64,000 nucleotides of DNA from Durusdinium trenchii (Eukaryota; Sar; Dinophyceae; Suessiales; Symbiodiniaceae). This document shows, one piece after another, positions 12,421-23,484 of this stretch. Position 1 is the first letter of the stretch. Each line of letters opens with the position of its first letter. Position numbers and translations under genes: made by a program. Where the stretch lies: positions 108,506-172,505 of the forward strand of contig CAXAMN010006602.1 of assembly GCA_963970005.1 (NCBI GenBank), written 5' to 3'. The notes beneath the pieces were generated by a model. The model made no database searches, was not told the origin of the DNA, and saw only the letters and a program-made list of their open reading frames with translations.

Positions 12421-13330
12421 AAATTTTTTTTGAACCAGCACCACCGGCTCCAACATCACCCCGTGACCACGCAGACACCCTCCGAGGATGGCAACGACAC
12501 GCCTCCCACATCACCGACACAGTTCTCAAGCAGGAACACATCGCCCATCTCACCGCTCCCTCACAAGCTCTTTTGGAACCCCAGTGCGGGCCATTGGCGG
12601 CCAGAATTTTCACCCTGTTCCCTGTCTCCCATGAGCTCGTCTTGGATTCGTGCCACTTCCGCCTTCTGCTCCTCCGGCGTGTTCGACTGCCCTTGCCCTT
12701 CATGCCAGCGCGCTGCCGATGTCAACGGCCGCTGGATCCATTAGGCGAACACAGGGCTGCTTGCCCCAGATCCGGAGCATTGCGGGTCCGAGGCTTCGGA
12801 GCGTGCAGCGGCCCGAATCTGCAGAGAGGCTGGGGCCCTCGTGAGTACCAACGTCTTAGTCCGAGACTTGAATACCGGAGCCACCCGCCATGATGAACGG
12901 CGGATAGAGGTGATAGCAAATGGCCTTCCCCTTTGGAATGGTTCCCAGCTCGCGGTCGACACTACTCTGGTGTCCCCGCTCGCCTCAACGGGCCAGCCCC
13001 GACGGCACCAGGGCCAATGCCAAGGTGCGGCCCTGCGCCTTGCTCGCCATGCCACAGAACGGACATACCCCGAACTGTTGGGACATGGTCGCTCTCGCCT
13101 CGTCGTCCTGGGACTTGAGATCGGGGGGGCGTTGGAGCCGAGAATCCACAAGTTTCATCAAACTTTTGGCAAAACACAGGGCAGCAGCAAACCCCCCAAA
13201 CTTACGCAACGCCGCTACCATCACTTTGACTTCGAGATGGACGGCTCTCTTGGCCGCAGCAGCCATGCGATCCTTCGCAAGCAGCCTTCTGACGCTGCCC
13301 GCGTCCGCCTCCACGAACGTGGACGGACCC
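12421..13330 (-). pseudogene. Possible decayed LINE ORF with endonuclease start
   Basis: Reading the - strand, a frame at about 13314-12985 (MEADAGSVRRLLAKDR onward, with CPFCGMASKAQ) leads toward a frame at 12703-12395 with VKILAANGPHWGSKRA and, in a neighbouring frame, GDVFLLENCVGDVG. The VKILxANxxxWGSK start and a D-LL-E block resemble the beginning of the endonuclease/exonuclease/phosphatase domain of dinoflagellate LINEs. The frames are interrupted and shifted. This is a weak resemblance from memory and could be chance. Confidence 0.25.
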
Positions 13331-15581
13331 TGCCCGCCGATCTGTGAGCTCTTGACTTCTTACACAGACGGTGCGCCCACTCCCAGCCGCCTGCCCTCAT
13401 CCACCACCGTGGACTAAGCACTGTTGGACCCTGGCCAGTATAAAACAGGGTTTCGTCTCACCCCCCGTCCTGCGGAAAAAAAACGCAGGGATTCGTTTCA
13501 CCCCCTCAGACCCGCGGTAAAAAGGAGTGAGGGAAAAAACATGTTCAATCATGACTTGTGGTGCGGTCTGGGCCCTTTTTTGTTGCATTATTTGTACGGG
13601 GCATGGGGCCTCCACGGCCGGCATTTTGTATGGAAACGCGCGCTGGGTCAGTTTTCCTAAACTGCAGTGAGGCGTGAGTTTGTTGTGTCCGCGGGCACGG
13701 TGTGGCGTCCTTTGCGCCATCCACTTTTCCGTCACATGTTGCCAAGGCCTCCACTTGCCACATCGAAATGTATGATACCGACCATTTCGCAGGCCATGGA
13801 GAAACACCATTTTGCCTCAACACCCATCTGTGCAAGTCGTTCCCCGCAGCGTGCAACACCGTGGCCAAATGCCTTGACCAAATGCGTGCCCCATTCAGTT
13901 TTGCCTCCGTGGGATCCACCTTGGCCTGGCTGAGTCCTTTCCCCCCAGCCGCCTCTCCCTCAACAGGGCCCGGCTTTAGGGCAATCCAAATGGAATTGGC
14001 AATCAATCTTGGTCAAGGAAGGCAGGAGAACAGGGAGGAGACACACATGCATTTTCGGATTTGATCTCGAGGTGGGGTGCCACCAGGTTTAATTGAGATA
14101 CCCGATACCGATTCCATACATTGAGCACAAGTCCTTTCAATGGCGTGATCCAGTGGCTGGGCTGCAGCCATGAATCGGGTTGATGACCAGCCTTGCTTTG
14201 TGTGACTCGTGCGTTGTGCGCTTGATTCACCAAGCCTGTTGAGGCGTTGGCAGACATGCCGTGGTGGCTTTGCAAAGCACTTCTTGCAGCTGCCTCACTG
14301 CAAGCAGCAGCTTTGCCCGTCCGTTCGGGAGAGCTGCAAAAGACCAGGATCTTCTGTGTGGAAGAACGCACGCATAATCACTGGTGGCATGTGCAGACGT
14401 GTTTTTTCCTGACCGATCTGACCGTAACCAGTTTGATATCATGATTGTTAATTGGGGGCATTGTTTGGGGATTGCAATTGAGTGCATTTTCTTCGTCAAG
14501 TTGGCATAGGGGTGAAATTTTTGCAAAATAAACCTGAGAGCAACACATTTTAACTTTGACGATTTTTGTGAGTGAAATTCGGTCCATGTCAACAAACTAA
14601 ATCTTACTCCTCGTTGAACAGCTGCGGCGATTGGAGGACTTTGCATCCAGCGCCTCGGGAAGATGAAGGCCGTTGCGCGCACATTTGGGGGCGACCAGTG
14701 CAGGGCCAAACGCATTTTTTTGTTCCATCCGGAGGCCGTGCATCAGGTGCAACAGATTCTTGGAATGAGGAGCCATGGACCTGAATTTGCTGGAGCCGGA
14801 ATTTGTGCCATCCGCGTGAGTTTGGGGTCACAAATTTTTCGGGCAACACTTGGAACAGCCAGGAGTTGAGTTCCGCAGTGTGGCACTCAACGCATAATGG
14901 ATGTGGATGACGCGTGCAGGGCGTGTGTGAGGTTGATGACGGCAAAACAATCGGCCCAATGGGCATGCGGACGTGATTTGGGTGGAACCGTTTTTGCATC
15001 CCGAGTGCCAAGGTCAACAATGCTACAGGCATATTGAGCGATGTGGGGCGACTCTTGAAGATGCATGCTGGCATCTTCGGTAATGCCATGGTCGAGGCTG
15101 GCAGATTATGCAGGCACATATGTATAGAATCTTCTAGTTGCGCTGTTCGTGCACCAGGCAGTCACCGGATCAACTTCCAAACTTACTCAAGGAGATGTTG
15201 GTGGCGCAAGATCCTCGGTCCTCAGCACTGGACTTTCAAAGCTTTGACTGTTGACACATTTGATTACCGTACCGGACAATTACGCCTTCAAAGCTGCAAG
15301 TGGTGCAGTGGCACAGGCGTCGTGTTTGCGTTTTTATTACATGAGGCATTGTTGCAGATTGCGAGAAGTGATCCAATGTCAAGGCATCAGCCATATAATC
15401 ATAAACTGAAGATTTGTAAGAAAATCCTGCACAGCGTAAGGCGCAAGAGCAAGCGGATCAGGCTGGGGGCATTGGCGATTTGACAGGGAAATTGAAGGGT
15501 TATTCACGGTCTGAGCTGGTCCGTGACTACACATGTCCAAGGACTGTGGGATTTTGTTGAACATGTGGGAACCAACAGAAA

Positions 15582-16169
15582 TTGGCATGTGGGTCTGCGG
15601 CATGGAAACGTGTGTTGCGAAGGCCAATCGAAGCTTCCAATCATCTGTGCCAAGGCATGGGCCATGTCACCCAACTGAACGAGTATTTGCGATATCTGGT
15701 TTTGCGTAGCCTTCAATTCATGCATGGCCCTCACGTTGCGCATATTTTGGTCGTGAATTTAGTATGTGAGACTTTTGCCTGGCGTGTGAGTGGACATGTC
15801 CGTCAAATACCTTACTTTTCCACACGATTTTTAATGCTTGCAGGTTGCTGTCTTGTGTCACCTTGGTCTTTGTTGTTGGGTGCCTTTGGGGCCAGACTCC
15901 GAGCACGGCTGAGACATGCGTTTCAAACCCTCAGTGAGTCCTCAGTGAGTCAAACCCTTGCCAATCGGCACGGATTTCGCCTGTTAGGTGCGGAGCACTT
16001 GCTAGCGCTCCGGTCAGAGCAGGATCCAATGATGCGTGGCTCAGAGGCATCCCATGTTGTTTCTGCAGGTGAAGTCTTTACAGCTATCTGGGCCGGTAGG
16101 GGGTTAACCCACAAGGGGTATCCGATCATTGAGTTTTCATGCGATTTCTATCTATCCGGTGCGTGCTGA
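15582..16169 (+). CDS. Unassigned 195-codon open frame
   Basis: Open from an ATG for 195 codons. The middle has a hydrophobic leucine-rich stretch around residues 85-110. No domain is recognised and there is no conserved neighbour. A 195-codon frame is near the length chance alone could give in 64 kb read in six frames, and real genes here are cut into short exons, so this is more likely not a gene. Confidence 0.15.
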   Translation: MACGSAAWKRVLRRPIEASNHLCQGMGHVTQLNEYLRYLVLRSLQFMHGPHVAHILVVNLVCETFAWRVSGHVRQIPYFSTRFLMLAGCCLVSPWSLLLGAFGARLRARLRHAFQTLSESSVSQTLANRHGFRLLGAEHLLALRSEQDPMMRGSEASHVVSAGEVFTAIWAGRGLTHKGYPIIEFSCDFYLSGAC

Positions 16170-17092
16170 ATGCTTTGTTCGTGTGCAGAGGAGGTGCTAA
16201 ACTGTCACAAAGCAACATGGAGAATGAACGTTTTGCTTTGCACGCAGTTCCTCTTTTGTATCGATTTGGGAGGTGTTTGAGCGCGAGCTGGGGCAGGATG
16301 GGCATTTGGTGTGCAACATGCTGTGCACGAAGCCAACTTTGTGACCTGCTGTGTTATGTATAAATTTGGCAAGGTCTTGTTTCATGGTGAGGATTTCTAT
16401 CAGTTTCCTGCCCTTGGGACTCTTCGATTCATCTTGCTGCTTGGGATGCAAGACAGTAAGGTTCTGAATCACCTGACAGCCGACCGGTGTTGGGGGTTGC
16501 GCCAGGTCATGCATGGTGCTGCTCTTCAACTTCTATCCCTGGACGGTCCAGGAGGTCAAAAGCCAGCGCCTCAACGCTGTGGGGCAGGCTTAAGTGTTCA
16601 ACATGCAGATATTAAACCTTGGGTTTAGACTTTAAACCAGAACCCGTAGAGAGAGAGAGAGAGAGATACCAGGGTCTAGGCACATCTCAAGGCGAGTGAT
16701 TCAATGCTTTTCAGTCCAGTGATCTCATCAAAGAGCCTGTTCAGGCCTTGCGAGCTTCGCTTTTGGGTGTATATCTGGGACCATTTCGGTTCATAGTCTC
16801 GACGAAGCCATCGACGATTCCAAGCGAAGCGGCCCCAATAGCGAAGCCACCAAAGCCGAAAGCAAAGCCAGCAAAAACATGAGCTTTCAATCCAAAGCAA
16901 CTCTGAAACCACCAAATCGATCACCAAAAACCACTGGCATGATCGCTTTTCCATAGTTTTGCCTTTTGTGGGCGAAGTGACTGAGTCACTCTTCTTCAGC
17001 TCTGCGCTCGCAGATCCTGAAAGACACTTAGATGGCATCGGGCTGGCACACGTTGCTCCTTTGGCTCAGCCACTTGACAGCGTTTTAAGAGC

Positions 17093-17734
17093 TCATTCGC
17101 TTGTCAGCTTGTGGCCATGCACCTTGGTTCTGGACTCTTTGTTGGGATTGGGCCTTTCTTTAAATTTCAATGTGCAAGTTTTGACATCAGTTTCCTTTTC
17201 GCGGGGAGCCGTCCCTTGCAAAACCCGAAGATGAACCCAGAAGAGGCAACGCGGATACAGGTGGACCTTGTTGTACAGAAGAAAGCCCGAAGCTATCGCA
17301 CTTCGAATCCTTCCAATCGCTTTGCGGCCAATTCGTAGTGAGTAGCACACCGTGCTCATTGGCAGTTTCAATGGATTCTGATGCAGTGGTTCAGAACCAA
17401 GGCCTTTGCCAGGCAGAGCCGGGCCTGCGCGGAAGTGAGCTAACACGCGCCGCCAATGAGAGACAACGCGACCTACAGAAGTGTGGAGTTCTCGGAGGTC
17501 ATCCAGGAGACGTGGTTGAGTTTTTTTAAAATTTTTTTTCCTCAAATTCAAGGCCACAGACACAGAACGGGCGCAGACAGATCTGAGTGGCTGAACTGTA
17601 CCCCAAATGAGGGAGTAGAACGAGCTAGCTGGAGTCGTCCGATAATTCTTTTTCCCTCCCAACCATTTTGTGCAAAGGTGGTTTCCAGAACAAGTTGGAA
17701 AGATCACGCATGATATGACTGATGCAAAAACCAT
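17093..17734 (-). CDS. Unassigned 213-codon open frame
   Basis: The longest frame in the window that I cannot assign. It is basic and rich in Arg, Leu and Ser, with a run near residues 65-90 that includes LNLRKKNFKK and LLDDLRELHTSVGRVV. No known motif, no signal peptide. It is on the strand opposite all identified genes. By rough estimate one frame of this size has perhaps a one in five chance of arising at random here. Confidence 0.2.
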   Translation of the reverse strand: MVFASVISCVIFPTCSGNHLCTKWLGGKKNYRTTPASSFYSLIWGTVQPLRSVCARSVSVALNLRKKNFKKTQPRLLDDLRELHTSVGRVVSHWRRVLAHFRAGPALPGKGLGSEPLHQNPLKLPMSTVCYSLRIGRKAIGRIRSAIASGFLLYNKVHLYPRCLFWVHLRVLQGTAPREKETDVKTCTLKFKERPNPNKESRTKVHGHKLTSE

Positions 17735-18057
17735 CTCAGGATTTCAAAACCGCATTATGCACCTTGCCTCAACAGAGCTGTTGTGCAGAGAACTTGTACG
17801 TGCAATTCGACAAAGCACCTTCTGAGAAAAGCTTTTGATCATACCTAGTCAGCATACCGTCTCCACCTTATTCAACTTGATCCAAGGCATGGGAGGAGCG
17901 CACAAAAATGCACCTGGCGATGGCAGGTGAGCCTGCATGACACTCGAAGGAACAGTACAGAAGCCTGGCTGCGAAGAGAAACGTATCTCGGAATTTGGAC
18001 TGCACACTAAGAAGTCATACTCTATGCTTGAACATCCACGTTTGGGGATGCTGTCAG

Positions 18058-19802
18058 TACCTTGCTCCTCCAAGCATTGTCGCTCGGCCACCAGGAATCT
18101 CACTTCTGTGGTGGGACACTCATTGATGCCAAGTGGGTCCTTACGGCGGCCCACTGCGTGGGGTCCTACAGCCACCGCGGCCGCATTTACGGCGGGCCTA
18201 AATAGGCCTGTTGACGGTGGTTTGACACCAGGGACTTGAAAGCCTGAAAACTTGTGGGCTTTGGTTCTGATTCTCCAGGTGGTTTGGCATGCCAAGAGTT
18301 CTTTAATGTATTCAGCAAGTCGGTCTCTTGCTGCAACACAGGCTTACCTACGCCACTAGTGAGAGGGAGATCGTGCATTGCACTTCCACATGGTCCACAT
18401 GGGTGCGCGACGTTCGTGACGGTGACATTTCTGAGGCAAGTGCGATAAAGGCTTCGTGCGTGTGGTCGCCGGTGAGTGGAACCACGCCATCAAAGCGCGA
18501 AAGGATAGCATCTCCCAACGCAACGTTTCGAGGATTCTAACACACCCGAGGCTCGAAAACAAGAATTGGAAGCAGTTTTGACTAAAGTTAATCAACTTTG
18601 GATGGATGGTGTGTTAGGCTGCACTGCAATTTTTGAGTTGGTCGGTCCTTTGCTTTCTCGGTGCTTGGTCATTGTTGGTCCCTGCCAGGTACTCTAGTGA
18701 GGCACCGTCGGATTACGACTTTGCTCTCTTGGAGTTGCAGGAGGCTATGCCGATCAACGAGTGCATTGGCTTAGCATGTCTCCCCTACACAGATGACCTT
18801 CCAGGCCAAGGATGCAGCATCACCGGCTGGGGAGCAGCCGCCACGGGGCCACGGCCCAACATTTTGCAGGAAGCATCTGTCACCACCTTGACTCATGAGG
18901 CATGTGTAAAGAATTATTCGGAGCACAACTCCAGCATCACCGCCTCGATGCTGTGTGCTTCCGGCCTCTCTGAGTCGGGCCAGACCACCGATGCCTGTCA
19001 TGGTGACAGCGGTGGGCCCTTGGTCTGCGAGGAGCACGGTGCCTTCGTGGTACGGGGCGTGACCTCCTGGGGCTTCGGCTGTGCCTCTGCACGGTTCCCC
19101 GGCGTCTACGGCCGGGTCTTCCGAGCCCTGGATTGGATCTACCGCACTATGGCTTCAAGACACTAGGCTGGAAGGGAAGGCCATGCATTCCAAACCGACT
19201 TGTATGTGCAAAGGGTACACTAGATGTTTTGCATTGTTTTTCCCATTCAGTGTGGGGAGGGCCATGGAGGGCCTCTAAGACGCTTCACTTGCATGACACT
19301 GCAGTCCTTTTTGTGCCAACGTGCTCTCCCAAAAAGCTTGATCAACACCCTGTTTGTCTGATTGCTAAGGAGAAGAAGTGCCAGACGCAGACTTCCATGG
19401 AAAGATGTGGGCAGTCACTAAAGGCCCTTGCAAAACCGATGAGAAGGGGTGTATCACAAGCCCTGGATTTCCGCACAACTACTCTGCCGACACCTACTGT
19501 GCGATAGCTGTCAATTCCTCGTCCGCCGTGCCAATACATGTGGAGGAGTTTGAGACAGAACCTGGCTTTGACCCTGGGCAAGAATCCAGCTTGTGTTGTG
19601 TTCCTGTCAGAACTGTCGAATGTTTTCTTCTTTGTTTGCGCCTGTCAACTTTTCAAATCATCAGGATCAGATGCTTATGAACTGCGAATCCTTCTCCGGC
19701 AACCGAAGTCCTGAGGGCATAGTCCCCAACACAGACATTGTATGGGTGTCTGACAGTCGAGTTGTTGCGAAGGGTTGGAAGATATGCCCCGGTAAATCTT
19801 GA
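18058..19802 (+). CDS. Trypsin-like serine protease (S1A) with CUB domain, multi-exon
   Basis: Four firm exons and a probable fifth. About 18058-18179 carries FCGGTLI and VLTAAHC, with the catalytic His. 18451-18550 reads on to VSRILTHPR. 18689 to about 19160 carries DYDFALLEL (catalytic Asp), the cysteine motif [16 protein letters not shown] (catalytic Ser) and the C-terminal GVYGRV..LDWIY helix. Thus the triad is complete and the fold looks active. 19424-19569 and 19665 to about 19798 form a CUB domain ([20 protein letters not shown], then SFSGN, IVWVSDS and GWKICPG). Introns start GC (18180), GC (18551) and GA (19570). The junction between protease and CUB parts is not resolved: a stop lies in frame at 19164, so these could be one spliced chimera or two genes. 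The 5' end with signal peptide was not found. Expected to act outside the cell or in the secretory path. Confidence 0.75.
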
Positions 19803-22800
19803 CCAGGAGGATTTCCCGAGAGTCTCTGATCTCTCCATATCGTACAGTCTCCTATGTAGCAGTTCTTTAAAGACCTGGCCTCCCCAAAATCACAGTTTCA
19901 ATCAGTTTCATATATTGCGCGCATGAAACATGAACCTTGAATCAGCACAATTTTGGGGAGGACAACTTCAAGGAAGTGAGTGTGGACTGTTGAAATCCGT
20001 CTGGGTCTTGTCGTGCCTCCTTGAACTGTTGCTCGATTCTTGACACCCAAGAGTCTGACGCTCTGCAAGCACAAACTCATATAGTGAGTACGTACGTCAC
20101 AAAACAGCGACATGTTTGTTGGCATGAGCACTAGAGGGCGTTGCCACCGTATTCCTTTGAGAAACATTCCAAGAAACCTACTGATGTCAGGAGCTTGTTC
20201 GAGGAGGACTCAAAGACTTGAAGAGGGGGGTGGTGTGTATTTTGGTGTTCCATGGCATTCCATGCCGCTTGTTCTTCTTAGCCCTACAAAAACGGCGAAA
20301 GTTCTTACCTGCACGTCCAAAGCGTGTGGATTTGAAGCGACATGTGCAAATGTTGGACGGACATCCTTGTGAGGCTACCTCCTTTTAAAGTGGAGGGGTC
20401 CCACTGTTTCCGGGATGATCCTCATTGACGGTTTCTAGATTCTAGCGATTCTAGCACTTGCCAGCTCTCGCATCAGGGGGGACTGGGAAGTCGATTTGCA
20501 CGGACAGGCCAGGCGGCCAGGGCTTCCTTTACCCCACTACTAGAAACAAGTGCATCGCTACTAGTAACACGATTTAAAAATCGTCAAAACTGGAAGCCTC
20601 GGCCTGGACCTCCCAGAGCATGAAAGGAACTCGTAACGTCAATGAGGAATGGACCGTAACCCTGTTCTTGTAGTTTTGGCGCGGCCATTGTGGGAGGTCT
20701 TCAGTCATCCCTCGTGCACCTAGACTAGTCAACGAATGAATGTTGCTTAAATAAAGCTATCCATTTGCTTGCCACAGATTGCGGATCCAACAAAGTGCGG
20801 AAGCAAGGACCCTGCAACCATCATATCTTGACACGTGTCACCAATGATGCCCCAAGTTGCATCCCAATGAAGCCGAACACATGTGGGTCCTTGAAGCCGT
20901 ACTAGGACATCCTTTTCAGCACGCAGAATGGAGCTTAACGCACCCAGCAGGTGGAAGTCCGCAACCAGCAGTGCTCAGCAGGTGGATGTCTTGGAAGAAC
21001 TGTTGTCGAAAGACTTGGCTTCAATCTGCTGGGTCCAGGCCCTGCCAGGCTCCTTTGTGCAGCTGAGTTTAGGAACAGTCTTATCGTTGTTTACCTGAGG
21101 GCTATGAGGATGCACCTTGCTTCCAATCAGCCTACGAGCTTCTTGCTGCCGTTGAAGGCAGCTGTGCATGCCGGAGCCGAAACGCTCCTGGAGAAGAAGA
21201 AAAGAGCGTGCTGGCCCTTGACAAGAGAGCAACTTCTGCCGCCGCCCATGCCGCCGACCCGGCATGCTTTCGTTCGAAGGACTTGCTGTGAGGCGCTTCA
21301 GTGTTGTTCATTTTGATGACCTGCGCTTCGCTTGCGCTGAGTTATAGTCTCATGCGTTTGGCCCTCCCTATATAATGCCCATTCAACGATTGCTAGATAT
21401 CATTGGCTGTGGCTGCTGTTTGAAGTTGGAGTGTGTCAATTCAAGACGGAGTTCCATGGTTGAAGTTGGAGTGGTTCCATAAGGGCAAGGAGCGGTCAGG
21501 TGACCGCTCCTGGACAGCCAAAGGCAGAACTTGTCCAAATTGCCAAACCTGAGTCTGCTAAAGGTCGATGAACAACCATGGAACCAAACTACAGATCATC
21601 AAAACGATAGATGCGCGCAAAACCTCACGCGCGCACGGTGATGATGCTGGCGCCCCTGAGTCCAAGTCCGGGTAGGCGGACGTTGTGTAGCACAGGTATC
21701 TCGTGCTATTCGTTTTGTGCATGCGGATGGCCAGAGCCTCTTCTTGTGACCCTTCCTGCCTTCCGCACCGAGGTCGGCAGGCCAGCTGGGCCGTCTTTGG
21801 GGCAGAGGAAGCGTTTTCACGGGCTTAGATTCCAATCGAGTCCCTTGTACCCCAAGTTGCGCTCTTTTACGTGATTTGAAGTGTCAGTGTTGCTCCTCAC
21901 TTGTAGCTTGTCACCCGGAACACAACAACCATACCACAAAGGTAGGGCAGTGGGACACCCAGAACAAAGCTTGATGGGTCAACATGGTGAAGCCACCCCC
22001 CCCCACTGTCGAACATGAACATGTGCTTCCAGACCCCACATGATCCTTCACTTTTGCCGTGCACCGAACGTCGGTTTTACTCGAGCGTGATGGTTGGACT
22101 AGCAAGAGCACGCTGCAACAGCGGGGCATGCAACCGTTTGCACCTATGGGTGATGCAAAGGGAGAAGAATATAGAAGAATGGTTTATGAATGTTTATGAT
22201 GGATCCATTAACTTCAGTGCAAATGCAGTGTGCCGCTTCGAAGACAAGAATGTTGGCAGAAGGAGGCAGCATGGCCCCGAAAGAGGCTCAGCAGTGTAGG
22301 TTCTCGTCAGATGCGTGCTTTCCAGTTTCCCTACCTGAGATGCCGCCAGGCACACACCTTGTCCGTTTTTGCCAGCTGGGGTGTGCTGGCTGCACCCTTG
22401 TGGGGAAACCTGGTGTCCTTCCTGCAGCTCTTGCAGTTACTAAGCCTACGTGGTTCCGGGCACCTCCGCCCTTCGGTGTGTGTGGTGGTTTGACCGGCTG
22501 CGTTTGACTTCAGGTTCTTCACACTCAGTGGTTTCTGCCACTCTTATGCAAAAATGGTTGGGAGCAAGGCTGTCGAGGGTTGAAGCTGGCACCATGAAGC
22601 ACTCATGAAGAAATCATGCCAATGCCCTGTTTTCTTTGTGCTGGTTGATCCTGTTCTCAGACCTGGAAGCAAGTTTTAGCTGCAGAGCAAAATGTCAGAA
22701 TATAAATACATATATATATATATAATATATATAATATATATATCTTTATTTTTTAGATATAGCAATGTATTTTTGCGTCAGGGCCAGATAGTAGCCACAA

Positions 22801-23484
22801 GCCGGACACAACCTTAGATTCGTGTGGCTGGACACCATCCTCAAAAATCTGGAACACCCAACCAGAACAGTTAGAAACTCGCTAGAGTCAGACAATCGCG
22901 GACATAGTGGGAGACCCACCACAGAAAGGCGAAGGGCGGGTGAAGTACCATGGCCACCGGTGCTGTGCGATGGCGAAGCCTGCGACGTGGAGTCCCTGTG
23001 CTACTGGGCTTGGGCGGGGCCACTTGGGCAGCTGATGTGCCTCGGATGGGGTTTAGGGGGAGTTCGGCATCCTACTTGGCCCAGTTGCGGTCACAGATGT
23101 GATCAGAGATGTGATGGATGCCTCGGAGCCAAGACTTGTCTTGAGAATAGGGCGACTCCATAATAGCGTGTCATGGTTTGGTCTAAAGAATTTCTGCACC
23201 ACTTGACTGAGGAGCTCTACTGGCATCAAGTACTGCAGCGTTCAGCCAGAACTGTCAGAGCAGGGGTCTACCTTTTGTGGCAGCAGCTTGGTGAATGCAA
23301 TCTTTGTGGACAGAGCAGCCCCAAGAATTGCCCACGTTATTTCGTGAGCAGTCCTTGAGTTGAATCCTAACCCTCCTGCGCGCAGTTTCCAGATTTCAAC
23401 CCAGGCATCACGAAAGTGACAGTGACTACTTTCTTTGGCTTGCAAGTGAGGACTTGAGGGGAACACAGCGGGGCACAAACCGAG
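19803..23484. other. Intergenic or 5' exons of ABC1 gene, unresolved
   Basis: No named gene. Around 22990-23090 one frame reads PVLLGLGGATWAAD and a second, about 23092-23210, reads VTDVIRDVMDASEPRLVL; either could be an N-terminal exon of the downstream ABC1 kinase. Coding-like pieces near 20980-21310 are not identifiable. A TA microsatellite lies at 22704-22744 and a small CTAGTAG-family remnant at 20537-20568. Confidence 0.4.

Larger units (their letters stand above)
13331..18057. other. Intergenic, no gene recognised
   Basis: Holds a number of medium-length frames on both strands, a GA microsatellite near 16646-16667, and probably the unrecognised 5' exons of the protease gene in its last kilobase. 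The two longest frames are listed separately. Confidence 0.4.
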
